Assembly (NCBI GenBank): GCA_002728135.1
Contig: PBVE01000023.1
Span: 124,001-188,000 of the forward strand
Origin: Rhodospirillaceae bacterium
GTDB lineage: Bacteria > Pseudomonadota > Alphaproteobacteria > UBA828
Length of the DNA: 64,000 bases
Direction of reading: 5' to 3'
A program made the position numbers and the translations under genes. The notes below the pieces were generated by a model. It had not been told where the DNA came from. It made no database searches and saw nothing but the letters and a program-made list of their open reading frames with translations. Below are positions 1 to 7,974 of the stretch, in pieces. Position 1 is the first letter of the stretch; each line of letters opens with the position of its first letter.

Positions 1-2
1 AG

Positions 3-254
3 GAACTTTCTAGTGCCAAGAGAGCAATAACAGGTTCTTTTCCATTGAAATTTGATACGTCATCATCTGTAGCCCAGATCCTTTTAAGCATGCAGTTTCA
101 GGGTTTAAACCATGATTATCTTGAAAGGCGTAACAGTTATATTGAGAATATTACTGTTACGGATGTCAGGTCTATTGCAAAGCAGTTACTCAATCAAAAT
201 AAAATGGTAACAGTTATTGTTGGTTCACCAAAAGGTCTGACATCATATAAGTGA
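3..254 (+). CDS. M16 family zinc peptidase, C-terminal fragment
   Basis: Open reading frame entering from the left edge of the window; its start lies outside. The roughly 83 visible residues read as the last helix-strand unit of an M16 (pitrilysin/insulinase) peptidase: a stretch on dwelling loops (SVAQILLSMQFQGL, DYLERRNSYIENIT) followed by V(T/R)DV..IAKQLL and a final strand MVTVIVGSP. This C-terminal pattern is typical of the non-catalytic half of bacterial M16 proteins, which often occur as tandem periplasmic paralogues. The HxxEH zinc motif cannot be checked because it would be upstream. About 90 bases separate the stop from pgi. The family call rests on the C-terminal pattern only. Confidence 0.65.
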   Translation, partial: ELSSAKRAITGSFPLKFDTSSSVAQILLSMQFQGLNHDYLERRNSYIENITVTDVRSIAKQLLNQNKMVTVIVGSPKGLTSYK

Positions 255-345
255 AATATATTAATTAGTGTTTTTATTACCTTTAGTTGCTCTAGATAGA
301 GTATTTTGCAAATAAAACAAATAAGGTTTGATTCAGAATAAATTG

Positions 346-1611
346 ATGGAAGATATAAATAAAATTACACAAACGTTCAAACTGTCGCTTGAAAAAAGTG
401 GGATAGATGAATCAGTATTTGGTCAAGAAAAATCTAAGCTACAAAGTTTGATTGATAAAATTAATACTGCAAAATTATCAGGCTCAATGCCTTTTTTAAC
501 TTTACCCATGTCTTCGGCTGATCTTGAGGAAATAGAATTTATTGCAGAAAAGTTTAGGAATAAATTTGAAAGGCTAATTGTTTTTGGTGTGGGTGGTTCA
601 AGTTTAGGGGCGAGAGCATTAGTAGAATCGTCAGATATATATTCTTCTCATAAATCACCCATTTTTGTTGATGCTTCAGATCCTTTAACTTTTGAAATGT
701 CATTAAGAGGCTGTCCGCTAGAAAAAACTGGTTTTTTAGTGATTTCAAAATCTGGTAGTACATTAGAAACTACTATGCAAATGCTTCTAATTCTATCTGA
801 TGCTCCAGTTGATAATTTTATTTTTATATCAGCTCCAGGGGACAATCCACTCAGGAGAGTTGCAAGAGAATATAATATTAAGGTAATTGATCATGATCCA
901 AATTTAGTTGGACGTTTTTCGGTAATGTCTTCTGTGGGGCTTATCCCTGCCGCTTATGCAGGTATTGATATCAGAGCAGTTCGTAGAGGTGCACAAAATA
1001 TTTTAAATAGATTCTTTGATATAGAAACCGCCGAAGATAATACGCCTTTTTTTGCAGCAGCAGCTTCTGTTGTCTTAGCTAGATTCGGAATAAATATTAA
1101 TGTCATGATGCCATATATTGATAGACTCAAAACTTTTACCCTATGGCATAGACAACTTTGGGCAGAATCCTTAGGTAAAGACGGACTAGGTATGACTCCT
1201 TTAGTTGCAAGTGGTTCTGCAGACCAACATAGTCAGCTCCAGCTTTATCTTGATGGCCCTAGAGATAAATTATTTACAATTATATGTATGGATTCTTCTG
1301 ATAAAAAATTTAATGTATCCAATAATTTGGCTCAAGTTGCTGGTATGCCATGGCTAGCTGATAAGGGAATGGCAAGTCTAAATAATGCTATGGCTGAAGC
1401 AACTATAGAGGCCTTGATTTCTCAAGGCATGCCTGTTCGCAAGATTCTTTTATCAGGTTTAGATGATTATCTAATTGGAGAATTAATGATGCATTATATG
1501 CTAGAAACGGTTATTGCAGCTGAAATGCTTGGAGTAAATGCATTTAATCAGCCTGCAGTGGAACGCGTAAAAGTTACATCGGCAAGGAATATGGCTCGGG
1601 TATTAAAATGA
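346..1611 (+). CDS. pgi: Glucose-6-phosphate isomerase
   Basis: Interconverts glucose-6-phosphate and fructose-6-phosphate in the cytoplasm. Family features seen: GVGGSSLGARALVE, the phosphate-binding SKSGSTLET, a LWAESLGKDGLGMTP segment and the SADQHSQLQLYLDGP segment carrying catalytic residues. At about 421 residues it is the short bacterial form, well below the 549 of the E. coli enzyme. Two starts are possible: TTG at 328, whose AAGG lies only one base away, or ATG at 346, which I prefer although it has no clear ribosome site. The stop overlaps the mutL start by four bases (ATGA), so the two genes are translationally coupled. Confidence 0.93.
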   Translation: MEDINKITQTFKLSLEKSGIDESVFGQEKSKLQSLIDKINTAKLSGSMPFLTLPMSSADLEEIEFIAEKFRNKFERLIVFGVGGSSLGARALVESSDIYSSHKSPIFVDASDPLTFEMSLRGCPLEKTGFLVISKSGSTLETTMQMLLILSDAPVDNFIFISAPGDNPLRRVAREYNIKVIDHDPNLVGRFSVMSSVGLIPAAYAGIDIRAVRRGAQNILNRFFDIETAEDNTPFFAAAASVVLARFGININVMMPYIDRLKTFTLWHRQLWAESLGKDGLGMTPLVASGSADQHSQLQLYLDGPRDKLFTIICMDSSDKKFNVSNNLAQVAGMPWLADKGMASLNNAMAEATIEALISQGMPVRKILLSGLDDYLIGELMMHYMLETVIAAEMLGVNAFNQPAVERVKVTSARNMARVLK

Positions 1612-3410
1612 AAATTCGTCGGCTTCCGGAAGGGTTGGTAAATCGTATTGCTGCAGGTGAGGTTGTCGAGCGTCCAGCATCAGTAGTTAAGGAACTTATA
1701 GAAAACTCTATTGATTCTGGAGCACGTCGAATTGAAATCTTCATTGAGGAAGGAGGGCAGGCGTTAATCCGGGTGTCAGACGATGGTTCGGGAATTAATC
1801 GTGAAGAATTACCTCTGGCAATTGAACGTCATGCAACTTCTAAAATACAAAACTATACTACACTATCTGAAATAGATACCTTGGGGTTCCGGGGAGAAGC
1901 TCTCCCATCTATTGGCTCAATAGCCAGAATGGCAATAATTTCTAGAGTTAAAAATAGTCAGCAAGCTTGGCGAATAAATGTTAATGGCGGTGATGTATTA
2001 CCTATTGAACCAGCAGCAAGGGCAGTAGGAACAGACGTGCTAGTGAGAGACATATTTTTTGCAACCCCAGCAAGACTTAAATTTATGAAAACACCAAAAA
2101 CTGAAAATGGCCATATCACTGATGTTGTTGTTCGGCTGTCTATGGCTCGGCCAGATATAGACTTTAGATTGACATTAAACGGACGTCAGTTATTCAACTT
2201 ATCTTCAGAGCTATCAGTTGATGAAGGTCGTTTAACCCGACTGTCTCGTGTTGTTGGAAATGATTTTCGTAAAAATAATCTGGTATTAAAATCTGAGCGT
2301 GAAGGAATAAAATTAAATGGTTATATTGGATTTCCATCCTACAATCGCTCAACTTCTCAGCATCAATATCTCTTCGTAAACAAAAGACCTGTACATGATA
2401 AAATGTTAAATGGTGCCCTAAGAGGTGCCTATCGTGACCTTATCCCTTCGGGTAGGCATCCTGTTTGTGCTCTTTTTTTAGAAGTTCCATCTCACCTTTT
2501 AGATGTCAATGTACATCCAACAAAAGCAGAAGTTCGCTTTAGCAATATAGGAACTATTCGTGGCCTAGTTGTAGGGTCAATAAGACACTCACTATCTGCT
2601 GCAGGGCACAGAACAGCAATGGCCGGAGGGGTAGGGGTTTTTGGTTCTCTTGGAAAAAATAATGAAGGAGAAAAAACAAATACTGTAATCAACAAAACCT
2701 CTAAAATTAGTTCTAAAGATCTTAGAACCCAGTCAGAACTAATAAATACTGACCCAATAGCAAGATCATCAGATAATCCAGAGGTACGAACAAATGATCT
2801 TGATGGTTTTCATGAGCAAGAGGAAAAAGATTATCCTTTAGGTGCAGCCAGAGCACAGGTTCATGCCACGTATATTGTGTCGCAAACTATTGATGGTATT
2901 GTAATTGTTGATCAGCATGCTGCTCACGAGCGTATTGTATACGAAAGGATGAAGAAGGAGCTTGAAGAAGGAACAGTAAAATCTCAAATTCTTTTGATAC
3001 CAGAAGTAGTGGAAGTAGGTTCAGAGGCTGCAAATTTTATTGACAATCGAGTTAAGGAGTTGGGGGCACTGGGGTTAATTATTGAACCATTTGGGCCTGG
3101 AACTGTACTCGTTAGAGAGGTTCCTGCAATATTAGGTGAGGGTAATATTAAAGGATTAGTCCAAGATATTGTTGATAATTTTTCTTATCTTGGTGCTAGA
3201 GATACATTGATAGAAAGATTATATGAAATATGTGCATCTATGGCGTGTCACAGCAGTGTCAGAGCAGGAAGGTTATTAAATAATCATGAGATGAACCAGT
3301 TACTCCGACAAATGGAAGCAACACCTAATAGTGGACAGTGTAATCATGGGCGTCCAACTTATATTGAGCTCGCTTTGGGTGATATTGAAAAGCTCTTTGG
3401 CAGACGATAA
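1608..3410 (+). CDS. mutL: DNA mismatch repair protein MutL (endonuclease type)
   Basis: Couples MutS mismatch recognition to strand incision. The N-terminal GHKL ATPase is clear: IAAGEVVERPASVVKEL, ENSIDSGA, the DDGSGI loop, ATSKI and TLGFRGEALPSI. A variable linker (about residues 340-420) leads to a C-terminal dimerisation domain with DQHAAHERIVYE, which fits the metal-binding DQHAxxExxxxE endonuclease motif, then ACHSSVRAG and CNHGRPTY (usually CPHGRP). MutL of this type nicks DNA itself and belongs to lineages without MutH, so mismatch repair here should not depend on Dam-type marks. Length of 600 is normal. Overlaps pgi by four bases. Confidence 0.96.
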   Translation: MKIRRLPEGLVNRIAAGEVVERPASVVKELIENSIDSGARRIEIFIEEGGQALIRVSDDGSGINREELPLAIERHATSKIQNYTTLSEIDTLGFRGEALPSIGSIARMAIISRVKNSQQAWRINVNGGDVLPIEPAARAVGTDVLVRDIFFATPARLKFMKTPKTENGHITDVVVRLSMARPDIDFRLTLNGRQLFNLSSELSVDEGRLTRLSRVVGNDFRKNNLVLKSEREGIKLNGYIGFPSYNRSTSQHQYLFVNKRPVHDKMLNGALRGAYRDLIPSGRHPVCALFLEVPSHLLDVNVHPTKAEVRFSNIGTIRGLVVGSIRHSLSAAGHRTAMAGGVGVFGSLGKNNEGEKTNTVINKTSKISSKDLRTQSELINTDPIARSSDNPEVRTNDLDGFHEQEEKDYPLGAARAQVHATYIVSQTIDGIVIVDQHAAHERIVYERMKKELEEGTVKSQILLIPEVVEVGSEAANFIDNRVKELGALGLIIEPFGPGTVLVREVPAILGEGNIKGLVQDIVDNFSYLGARDTLIERLYEICASMACHSSVRAGRLLNNHEMNQLLRQMEATPNSGQCNHGRPTYIELALGDIEKLFGRR

Positions 3411-3423
3411 TGTTAATATTTAT

Positions 3424-3999
3424 TCAATTTATATTTGCTGGGGCTTGAAGAAATAAAATCTGTGTTTTGCCATAGACACGTTTATCAATAAGGGTAAATC
3501 CTTTTGGCTGTGAGAATAAAACTTTGGTAGATAGTTCAATTATAATAATTGCCCTTGAGTTTAACCAACCTCCATAAGAAACTTGATTGATGGCTATATG
3601 TGCCAAATTTTCACCATAAGGAGGGTCAATAAAAACAAACGAGCAGCCCTTTTCATCATTTCTTGCAACTCTCAACTTGCATACATCAGCTTTTATAACT
3701 TTTGCTTTATCGGTAAAACCAAGTGATTTTATGTTTGTACTAATACAATCGATAGCATCATTATTTACTTCTATTGCTATAAGTTTTCTTGCCCCTCTGG
3801 ATAAAGCTTCTAAACCGAGAGCCCCAGTCCCAGAAAAAAGGTCGAGTATCTTTGACTCTTTTATTGGAATTGCGTCAAAACTATGATGCATTAGTATATT
3901 AAATATTGCTTCTCGATTACGTTCTGAAGTAGGGCGAGTAATACTGCCCTGTGGTAAAACTAGTTTTTTTCCCCTACGGATTCCTCCAATAATACGCAT
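3424..3999 (-). CDS. rsmD: 16S rRNA (guanine(966)-N(2))-methyltransferase
   Basis: Methylates G966 of 16S rRNA during 30S assembly. The Rossmann methyltransferase fold is evident: N-terminal MRIIGGIRRGKKL and the RPTSERNREAIFNIL segment typical of RsmD, the AdoMet-binding motif I LDLFSGTGALGLEALSRGA, the acidic strand IAIEVNN and the catalytic FIDPPY (NPPY/DPPY class, N2-guanine). Length 191 is usual. It ends 13 bases from the convergent mutL stop and probably follows the pseudouridine synthase gene upstream, with about 20 bases between them. Confidence 0.93.
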   Translation of the reverse strand: MRIIGGIRRGKKLVLPQGSITRPTSERNREAIFNILMHHSFDAIPIKESKILDLFSGTGALGLEALSRGARKLIAIEVNNDAIDCISTNIKSLGFTDKAKVIKADVCKLRVARNDEKGCSFVFIDPPYGENLAHIAINQVSYGGWLNSRAIIIIELSTKVLFSQPKGFTLIDKRVYGKTQILFLQAPANIN

Positions 4000-4020
4000 C
4001 TTGATTTTCTTAATTATTCC

Positions 4021-4800
4021 TTACATAAGTCCATTCAAAATTTTATTCCCTATTTGATCAACCATTACTTTATTTGGTATTTGTCGACTTTCTCCTTGTG
4101 CAAGGTTGCCTAATTGGAAGGGGCCATATGAAACTCTTATTAGTCGATTAACTTTAAGGCCAAAATGTTCTAAGACTCTTCGAACCTCACGATTTTTGCC
4201 TTCGTTAAGTGCTACACTTAGCCAAGTATTTGAACTTGCTGAGGTGGTTTCTTTGACTATTTTAATTGGACCGTAATGGATTCCACTTATTGTGCAGCCA
4301 TTTTGTAATGATTCTAATTTGATGGGATTTAGTTTACCGTGAACTCTAACCCTATATCGTCGGGTCCATCCCGTCTTTGGTAATTCTAAAATTCTTGCTA
4401 AGCCACCATCATTTGTGAGAAGTATTAAGCCTTCTGAATTAATATCTAATCTACCTACAGTCATCATATATCCAATATCTTTAGGGAGGCTTTGAAAAAT
4501 AGTTCTTCGACCTTGCGGATCATGTCTAGTAACTATATCGCCTGAACATTTATGATGTATCCACATAGTTGTTGCACGGGGTTTTGCAACTAACTTATTA
4601 TCTACTAAAATTCGGGAATCCTCTGAAATAATTGTAGCTGGTGTATTGATTGTTACCCCGTTGACTTTGACTCGTCCCTGAGAAATTAATCTTTCAGCTT
4701 CTCTCCTAGAACAAATGCCAGCACGTGATAATCGTTTAGCTATTCGATCACCATTATTTTTTGTCAGCTGACTTTCTTTTGAATCTTTTACTTCATTCAT
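4021..4800 (-). CDS. rluB: 23S rRNA pseudouridine synthase, RsuA/RluB family
   Basis: Converts a uridine of rRNA to pseudouridine. An N-terminal S4 RNA-binding domain (KRLSRAGICSRREAERLI, GRVKVNG) is followed by the synthase domain with the catalytic-Asp motif GRLDINSEGLILLTNDG and the C-terminal GKNREVRRVLEHFGLKVNRL, all diagnostic of the RsuA/RluB/RluE/RluF branch; a separate S4 domain plus context near rsmD favours RluB. The frame is open to an ATG at 4842, but ATG at 4800 has AAGG nine bases upstream and overlaps the amidotransferase gene by only eight bases, so I chose it (259 residues). Which uridine is modified is inferred. Confidence 0.85.
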   Translation of the reverse strand: MNEVKDSKESQLTKNNGDRIAKRLSRAGICSRREAERLISQGRVKVNGVTINTPATIISEDSRILVDNKLVAKPRATTMWIHHKCSGDIVTRHDPQGRRTIFQSLPKDIGYMMTVGRLDINSEGLILLTNDGGLARILELPKTGWTRRYRVRVHGKLNPIKLESLQNGCTISGIHYGPIKIVKETTSASSNTWLSVALNEGKNREVRRVLEHFGLKVNRLIRVSYGPFQLGNLAQGESRQIPNKVMVDQIGNKILNGLM

Positions 4801-5518
4801 TTCTACTTGCCTTGATAAATGAACTAAAAATCCTTTTGTCACTTTTCGTAATTTCGAATTCTGGGTGCCATTGGATTCCTATAAACCAAGGGTGTGATGG
4901 ATCCTCTATACCTTCTATGATGCCATCTGGAGCTAACGCATTGATGTTTAGACAAGGAGGAACTTTATCTACTGCTTGGTGGTGGGCACTGTTAACTTGT
5001 ATTTTCTTTTTGCCAATTATACTGCCTAGCTTAGAGGAAGAATTGATTTGTACGCTATGACTAGTTTCATGTCGAGGGTTTGTCTGCTCGTGTTCAAGAC
5101 TATCTTGTTCTCTGTCAGGAATATGCTGGATAAGTGTGCCTCCTAGGGCAACATTCATAAGTTGTTGACCACCACATATGCCCATAACAGGTATTCCTAA
5201 GTCATAAGAACGTTTAGTAATCTCTATTTCGAAATTAGTTCGATTTTCCTTTATTACGACAGATTTATGCACATCGGTTTCACCAAAAATCCTAGGGTCA
5301 ACGTCAAAAGCACCTCCAGTAATTATAAGGCCGTCAACAATATTAAGATAATCATTGGCCTGTTCAACTTCATGAGGGATTCCTATAGGTAAACCACCAG
5401 CATTAGTAACAGCACTACAGTAGTTTTTTCTAATAGCATACCATTTGTATCTAGAGTAGCTACCCGAGGACTCTTGATCTAATGTCAATCCAATTAGTGG
5501 CAAAGAATTGTTCTTCAT
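4793..5518 (-). CDS. Class I glutamine amidotransferase-like hydrolase (peptidase C26, PuuD-like)
   Basis: Likely hydrolyses a gamma-glutamyl amide, as PuuD does for gamma-glutamyl-GABA in putrescine breakdown. Seen: N-terminal PLIGLTLDQ, the oxyanion strand GLIITGGAFDVDP, the nucleophile elbow MGICGGQQLMN with Cys115, the SVQINSSSKL segment and the His-Glu pair in IQWHPEFE. Length 241 matches the C26 family. It overlaps the start of the rluB-like gene by eight bases and is transcribed divergently from a marR regulator across a 125-base region rich in TTAGTTA elements, so that regulator may control it. The true substrate cannot be read from sequence. Confidence 0.82.
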   Translation of the reverse strand: MKNNSLPLIGLTLDQESSGSYSRYKWYAIRKNYCSAVTNAGGLPIGIPHEVEQANDYLNIVDGLIITGGAFDVDPRIFGETDVHKSVVIKENRTNFEIEITKRSYDLGIPVMGICGGQQLMNVALGGTLIQHIPDREQDSLEHEQTNPRHETSHSVQINSSSKLGSIIGKKKIQVNSAHHQAVDKVPPCLNINALAPDGIIEGIEDPSHPWFIGIQWHPEFEITKSDKRIFSSFIKASRNE

Positions 5519-5552
5519 TATATTTTATATATTAATTTTAGCTCAATAATAT

Positions 5553-5603
5553 TTAGTTATTTAAGGCTAACTAATTTTTAACTATTTAGTTAGTTTTTAG
5601 TTT
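5553..5603. promoter_or_regulatory. Cluster of TTAGTTA elements in the marR divergent promoter
   Basis: Three exact copies of a heptamer occur in alternating orientation: TTAGTTA at 5553-5559, its complement TAACTAA at 5568-5574 and TTAGTTA at 5586-5592. Near copies lie at 5579-5585 and 5597-5603. The inner pair extends to an eight-base inverted repeat, CTAACTAA (5567-5574) and TTAGTTAG (5586-5593). They sit between two divergent genes, one a MarR regulator, where an autoregulatory operator is expected. Operator function is inferred; the surrounding DNA is AT-rich. Confidence 0.45.
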
Positions 5604-5643
5604 ATCCATTATATTAATGGCAACAATTTTGATGAGAAAATAG

Positions 5644-6114
5644 ATGAGTATAAAAAACAATTTTAATATTAACCCAGACGAGCAAGCTTATATAGCTAAA
5701 ATCTGTTTCTGCACAATGATTAGAATTGCATCAAGGAAGATTACTAAGGCCTATGATGATGCTCTTCGAGACTCAGGGTTACGTATTAGTCAGTTTGCTT
5801 TACTTGCAACATTGAAGTTTGATGGAAATTCTACTTTAACGGATATGGCAGATTTGCTTGGTCTTGATAGGACAACATTAACACGAAATATCAGACCACT
5901 AATACGTCGAGGACTAATCGCAGTAAGGTCAGGAAATGATAAAAGGAGACGTATTTTAGTATTAACTGAGGATGGTAGTGAAGTGTTGGAAATGGCTTTA
6001 CCTCAATGGCGTGAGATTCAAAATCAGATCAGTAAGATATTGGGACAAGAGAATAAAGAAGCCTTGACTAACTCACTCAATCTTTCCGTAAATGCAAAAA
6101 TAAATATTCAGTAG
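5644..6114 (+). CDS. MarR family transcriptional regulator
   Basis: A 156-residue winged-helix regulator that should bind DNA as a dimer and respond to a small molecule. The family pattern is seen in order: an N-terminal dimerisation helix, LRISQFALLATL, the recognition region TLTDMADLLGLDRTTLTRNIRPLIRRGLI, and the wing with the DKRRRILVLTEDG motif typical of MarR. It is divergent from the amidotransferase-like gene and followed 18 bases later by tadA. Ligand and targets are unknown; the repeat cluster just upstream is a candidate operator. Confidence 0.88.
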   Translation: MSIKNNFNINPDEQAYIAKICFCTMIRIASRKITKAYDDALRDSGLRISQFALLATLKFDGNSTLTDMADLLGLDRTTLTRNIRPLIRRGLIAVRSGNDKRRRILVLTEDGSEVLEMALPQWREIQNQISKILGQENKEALTNSLNLSVNAKINIQ

Positions 6115-6132
6115 TAACAGGAAAAATATATT

Positions 6133-6585
6133 ATGGTCAGCATAAACCATATGAAACTTGCAATAGCAGAGGCGAGAGAGGCATCGCAAATGGGAGAAGT
6201 TCCTGTTGGTGCTGTAATTGTTAACAGCGTGAATGGAGCTGTTCTGTCAAGCCATGGTAATCGAGTGGAAAGTTATAAAGACCCGACAGCACATGCTGAG
6301 ATATTAGCTTTAAGGGAAGCGGCACGTTTAATGCAAACTCCTAGACTAAAAAATTGTGATATTTATGTAACTTTGGAGCCTTGTGCCATGTGTGCAAAGG
6401 CAATTTCTTTGGCTAGAATTAGGAGGCTATATTTTGCTACTGAAGATAGAAAGGGAGGGGGAGTTGAAAATGGATCAAGAGTTTTTTCACATAAAAGTTG
6501 CAACCATAAGCCTGAAATATATGTAGGAATAAGGGAAGAAGAGTCACAGGATTTGCTAAGAAAATTTTTTAAAGAACGACGCTAG
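6133..6585 (+). CDS. tadA: tRNA-specific adenosine deaminase
   Basis: Deaminates the wobble adenosine of tRNA-Arg(ACG) to inosine. The zinc-dependent cytidine/adenosine deaminase signature is complete: TAHAEILAL (His ligand and catalytic Glu) and EPCAMCAKAI (two Cys ligands), with the TadA-type tail KSCNHKPEI and a basic C-terminus. Length 150 is normal. It starts 18 bases after marR on the same strand and ends facing purD with a gap of four bases. Generic nucleoside deaminases share the fold, but ARIRRLYFAT and the C-terminal part fit TadA. Confidence 0.9.
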   Translation: MVSINHMKLAIAEAREASQMGEVPVGAVIVNSVNGAVLSSHGNRVESYKDPTAHAEILALREAARLMQTPRLKNCDIYVTLEPCAMCAKAISLARIRRLYFATEDRKGGGVENGSRVFSHKSCNHKPEIYVGIREEESQDLLRKFFKERR

Positions 6586-6589
6586 TTAA

Positions 6590-7855
6590 TCAGTTATTTA
6601 TTGCTCTCCATCCAATATCTTTTCTGTAATATCCTTGAGGCCAATCTATTTTATCTATAGTGTTATAGGCACGTTTTTGTGCAATTTCTAAGCTTGAGCC
6701 AAGTGCGGAAATACCAAGAACGCGCCCCCCGTCTGATACAATGTCAGGTCCTTGCAATTTTGTTCCGGCATGAAAAATAATTGTCTCATTGTCTGCAGCA
6801 TTTTCTAGCCCTTTAATTACATTTCCAGTAGTATATTTTTCGGGATACCCTTTGCTTGACATGACAACGCAGATTGCAGACTCTTCACGCCATTGAAGGG
6901 ATATATTTTTTAATTCGCCGTCTCTGGAAGCCAAAAGTGCAGGTAGTAAGTCTGACTTCAATCTTGGAAGCACTGCTTGGCATTCTGGGTCACCGAAGCG
7001 AACGTTTACCTCTAATAACTTAGGCCCATTTTTTGTGATCATTAAGCCTGCATAAAATACACCTTTGAATTCAATACCTTTCATAGCCAAGCCTTGAATT
7101 AATGGGTTAATGATTTGTTCTTGTACTGTTATGCATAAACTCTCAGATAAAATGGGTGCTGGTGAGTAAGCACCCATTCCCCCAGTATTCAGACCAGTGT
7201 CTTTTTCTCCTATACGTTTATGATCCTGTGCGGTAGCTAATGGAAGAACATTCTTACCATCTACTATAGCAAAAAAACTGGCTTCTTCACCAACTAAACA
7301 TTCTTCAATTAGAACTGTAGATCCAGCTGACCCGAATGCACCATTAAACATAGATTCTGCTGCTTTAATTGCTTCTTTAGTATTAGTTGCAACTATAACT
7401 CCTTTTCCTGCTGCCAATCCATCAGCTTTAACAACTATGGGTGCTCCATTCAGTTCAATATAGTTTTTAGCAGACTCAAAGTTATCAAATTTACCCCATT
7501 TTGCCGTTGGAATATTATGACTATCACAAAGTTCCTTCATAAATATTTTTGAGCCCTCTAACTTAGCTGCTTCAGCATTAGGACCAAAGCATGCTATTCC
7601 TGCAGATTCCAAGTGATCAACTATACCAGCAACTAAAGGTGCTTCTGGTCCAACTACTACAAGGTCAATATTATTTGACTTACAAAAATCGGTTATTTTA
7701 TCAAAATTCATGGGGTCAATGTCTACGCACAAACCATCATTGGAAATGCCTGCATTTCCTGGAGCACAAAAAATTTGATTAACCAAAGATGAAGAACCAA
7801 GTAACCAGCAAAGGACGTGCTCTCTTCCACCAGAACCAATAACAAGTATCTTCAT
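6590..7855 (-). CDS. purD: Phosphoribosylamine-glycine ligase
   Basis: Second step of de novo purine synthesis: joins glycine to phosphoribosylamine using ATP. Full-length at 421 residues. Seen: N-terminal MKILVIGSGGREHVL, the VVVGPEAPLVAGI strand, the ATP-grasp region with PIVVKADGLAAGKGV, the family signature KRIGEKDTGLNTGGMGAYSPAP and the metal-binding LEVNVRFGDPECQ. It stands alone, divergent from xseA and convergent with tadA. No riboswitch-like structure is evident in the short upstream region. Confidence 0.96.
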   Translation of the reverse strand: MKILVIGSGGREHVLCWLLGSSSLVNQIFCAPGNAGISNDGLCVDIDPMNFDKITDFCKSNNIDLVVVGPEAPLVAGIVDHLESAGIACFGPNAEAAKLEGSKIFMKELCDSHNIPTAKWGKFDNFESAKNYIELNGAPIVVKADGLAAGKGVIVATNTKEAIKAAESMFNGAFGSAGSTVLIEECLVGEEASFFAIVDGKNVLPLATAQDHKRIGEKDTGLNTGGMGAYSPAPILSESLCITVQEQIINPLIQGLAMKGIEFKGVFYAGLMITKNGPKLLEVNVRFGDPECQAVLPRLKSDLLPALLASRDGELKNISLQWREESAICVVMSSKGYPEKYTTGNVIKGLENAADNETIIFHAGTKLQGPDIVSDGGRVLGISALGSSLEIAQKRAYNTIDKIDWPQGYYRKDIGWRAINN

Positions 7856-7974
7856 CGGCTACTCCTAGTTATTTTGTTACGTTGTTAACAGATTATTTTC
7901 AGTCTAATGTTATAGTTAAGAGTTGTAAAACATAGATAGTGTTAAATAGAATCATAAACACGGAAGCACCACTT

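Noticed and set aside
290-301. Possible terminator between the M16 gene and pgi
   Set aside because: CTCTA-GA-TAGAG has a two-base loop and no GC stem or T run; too weak to call.
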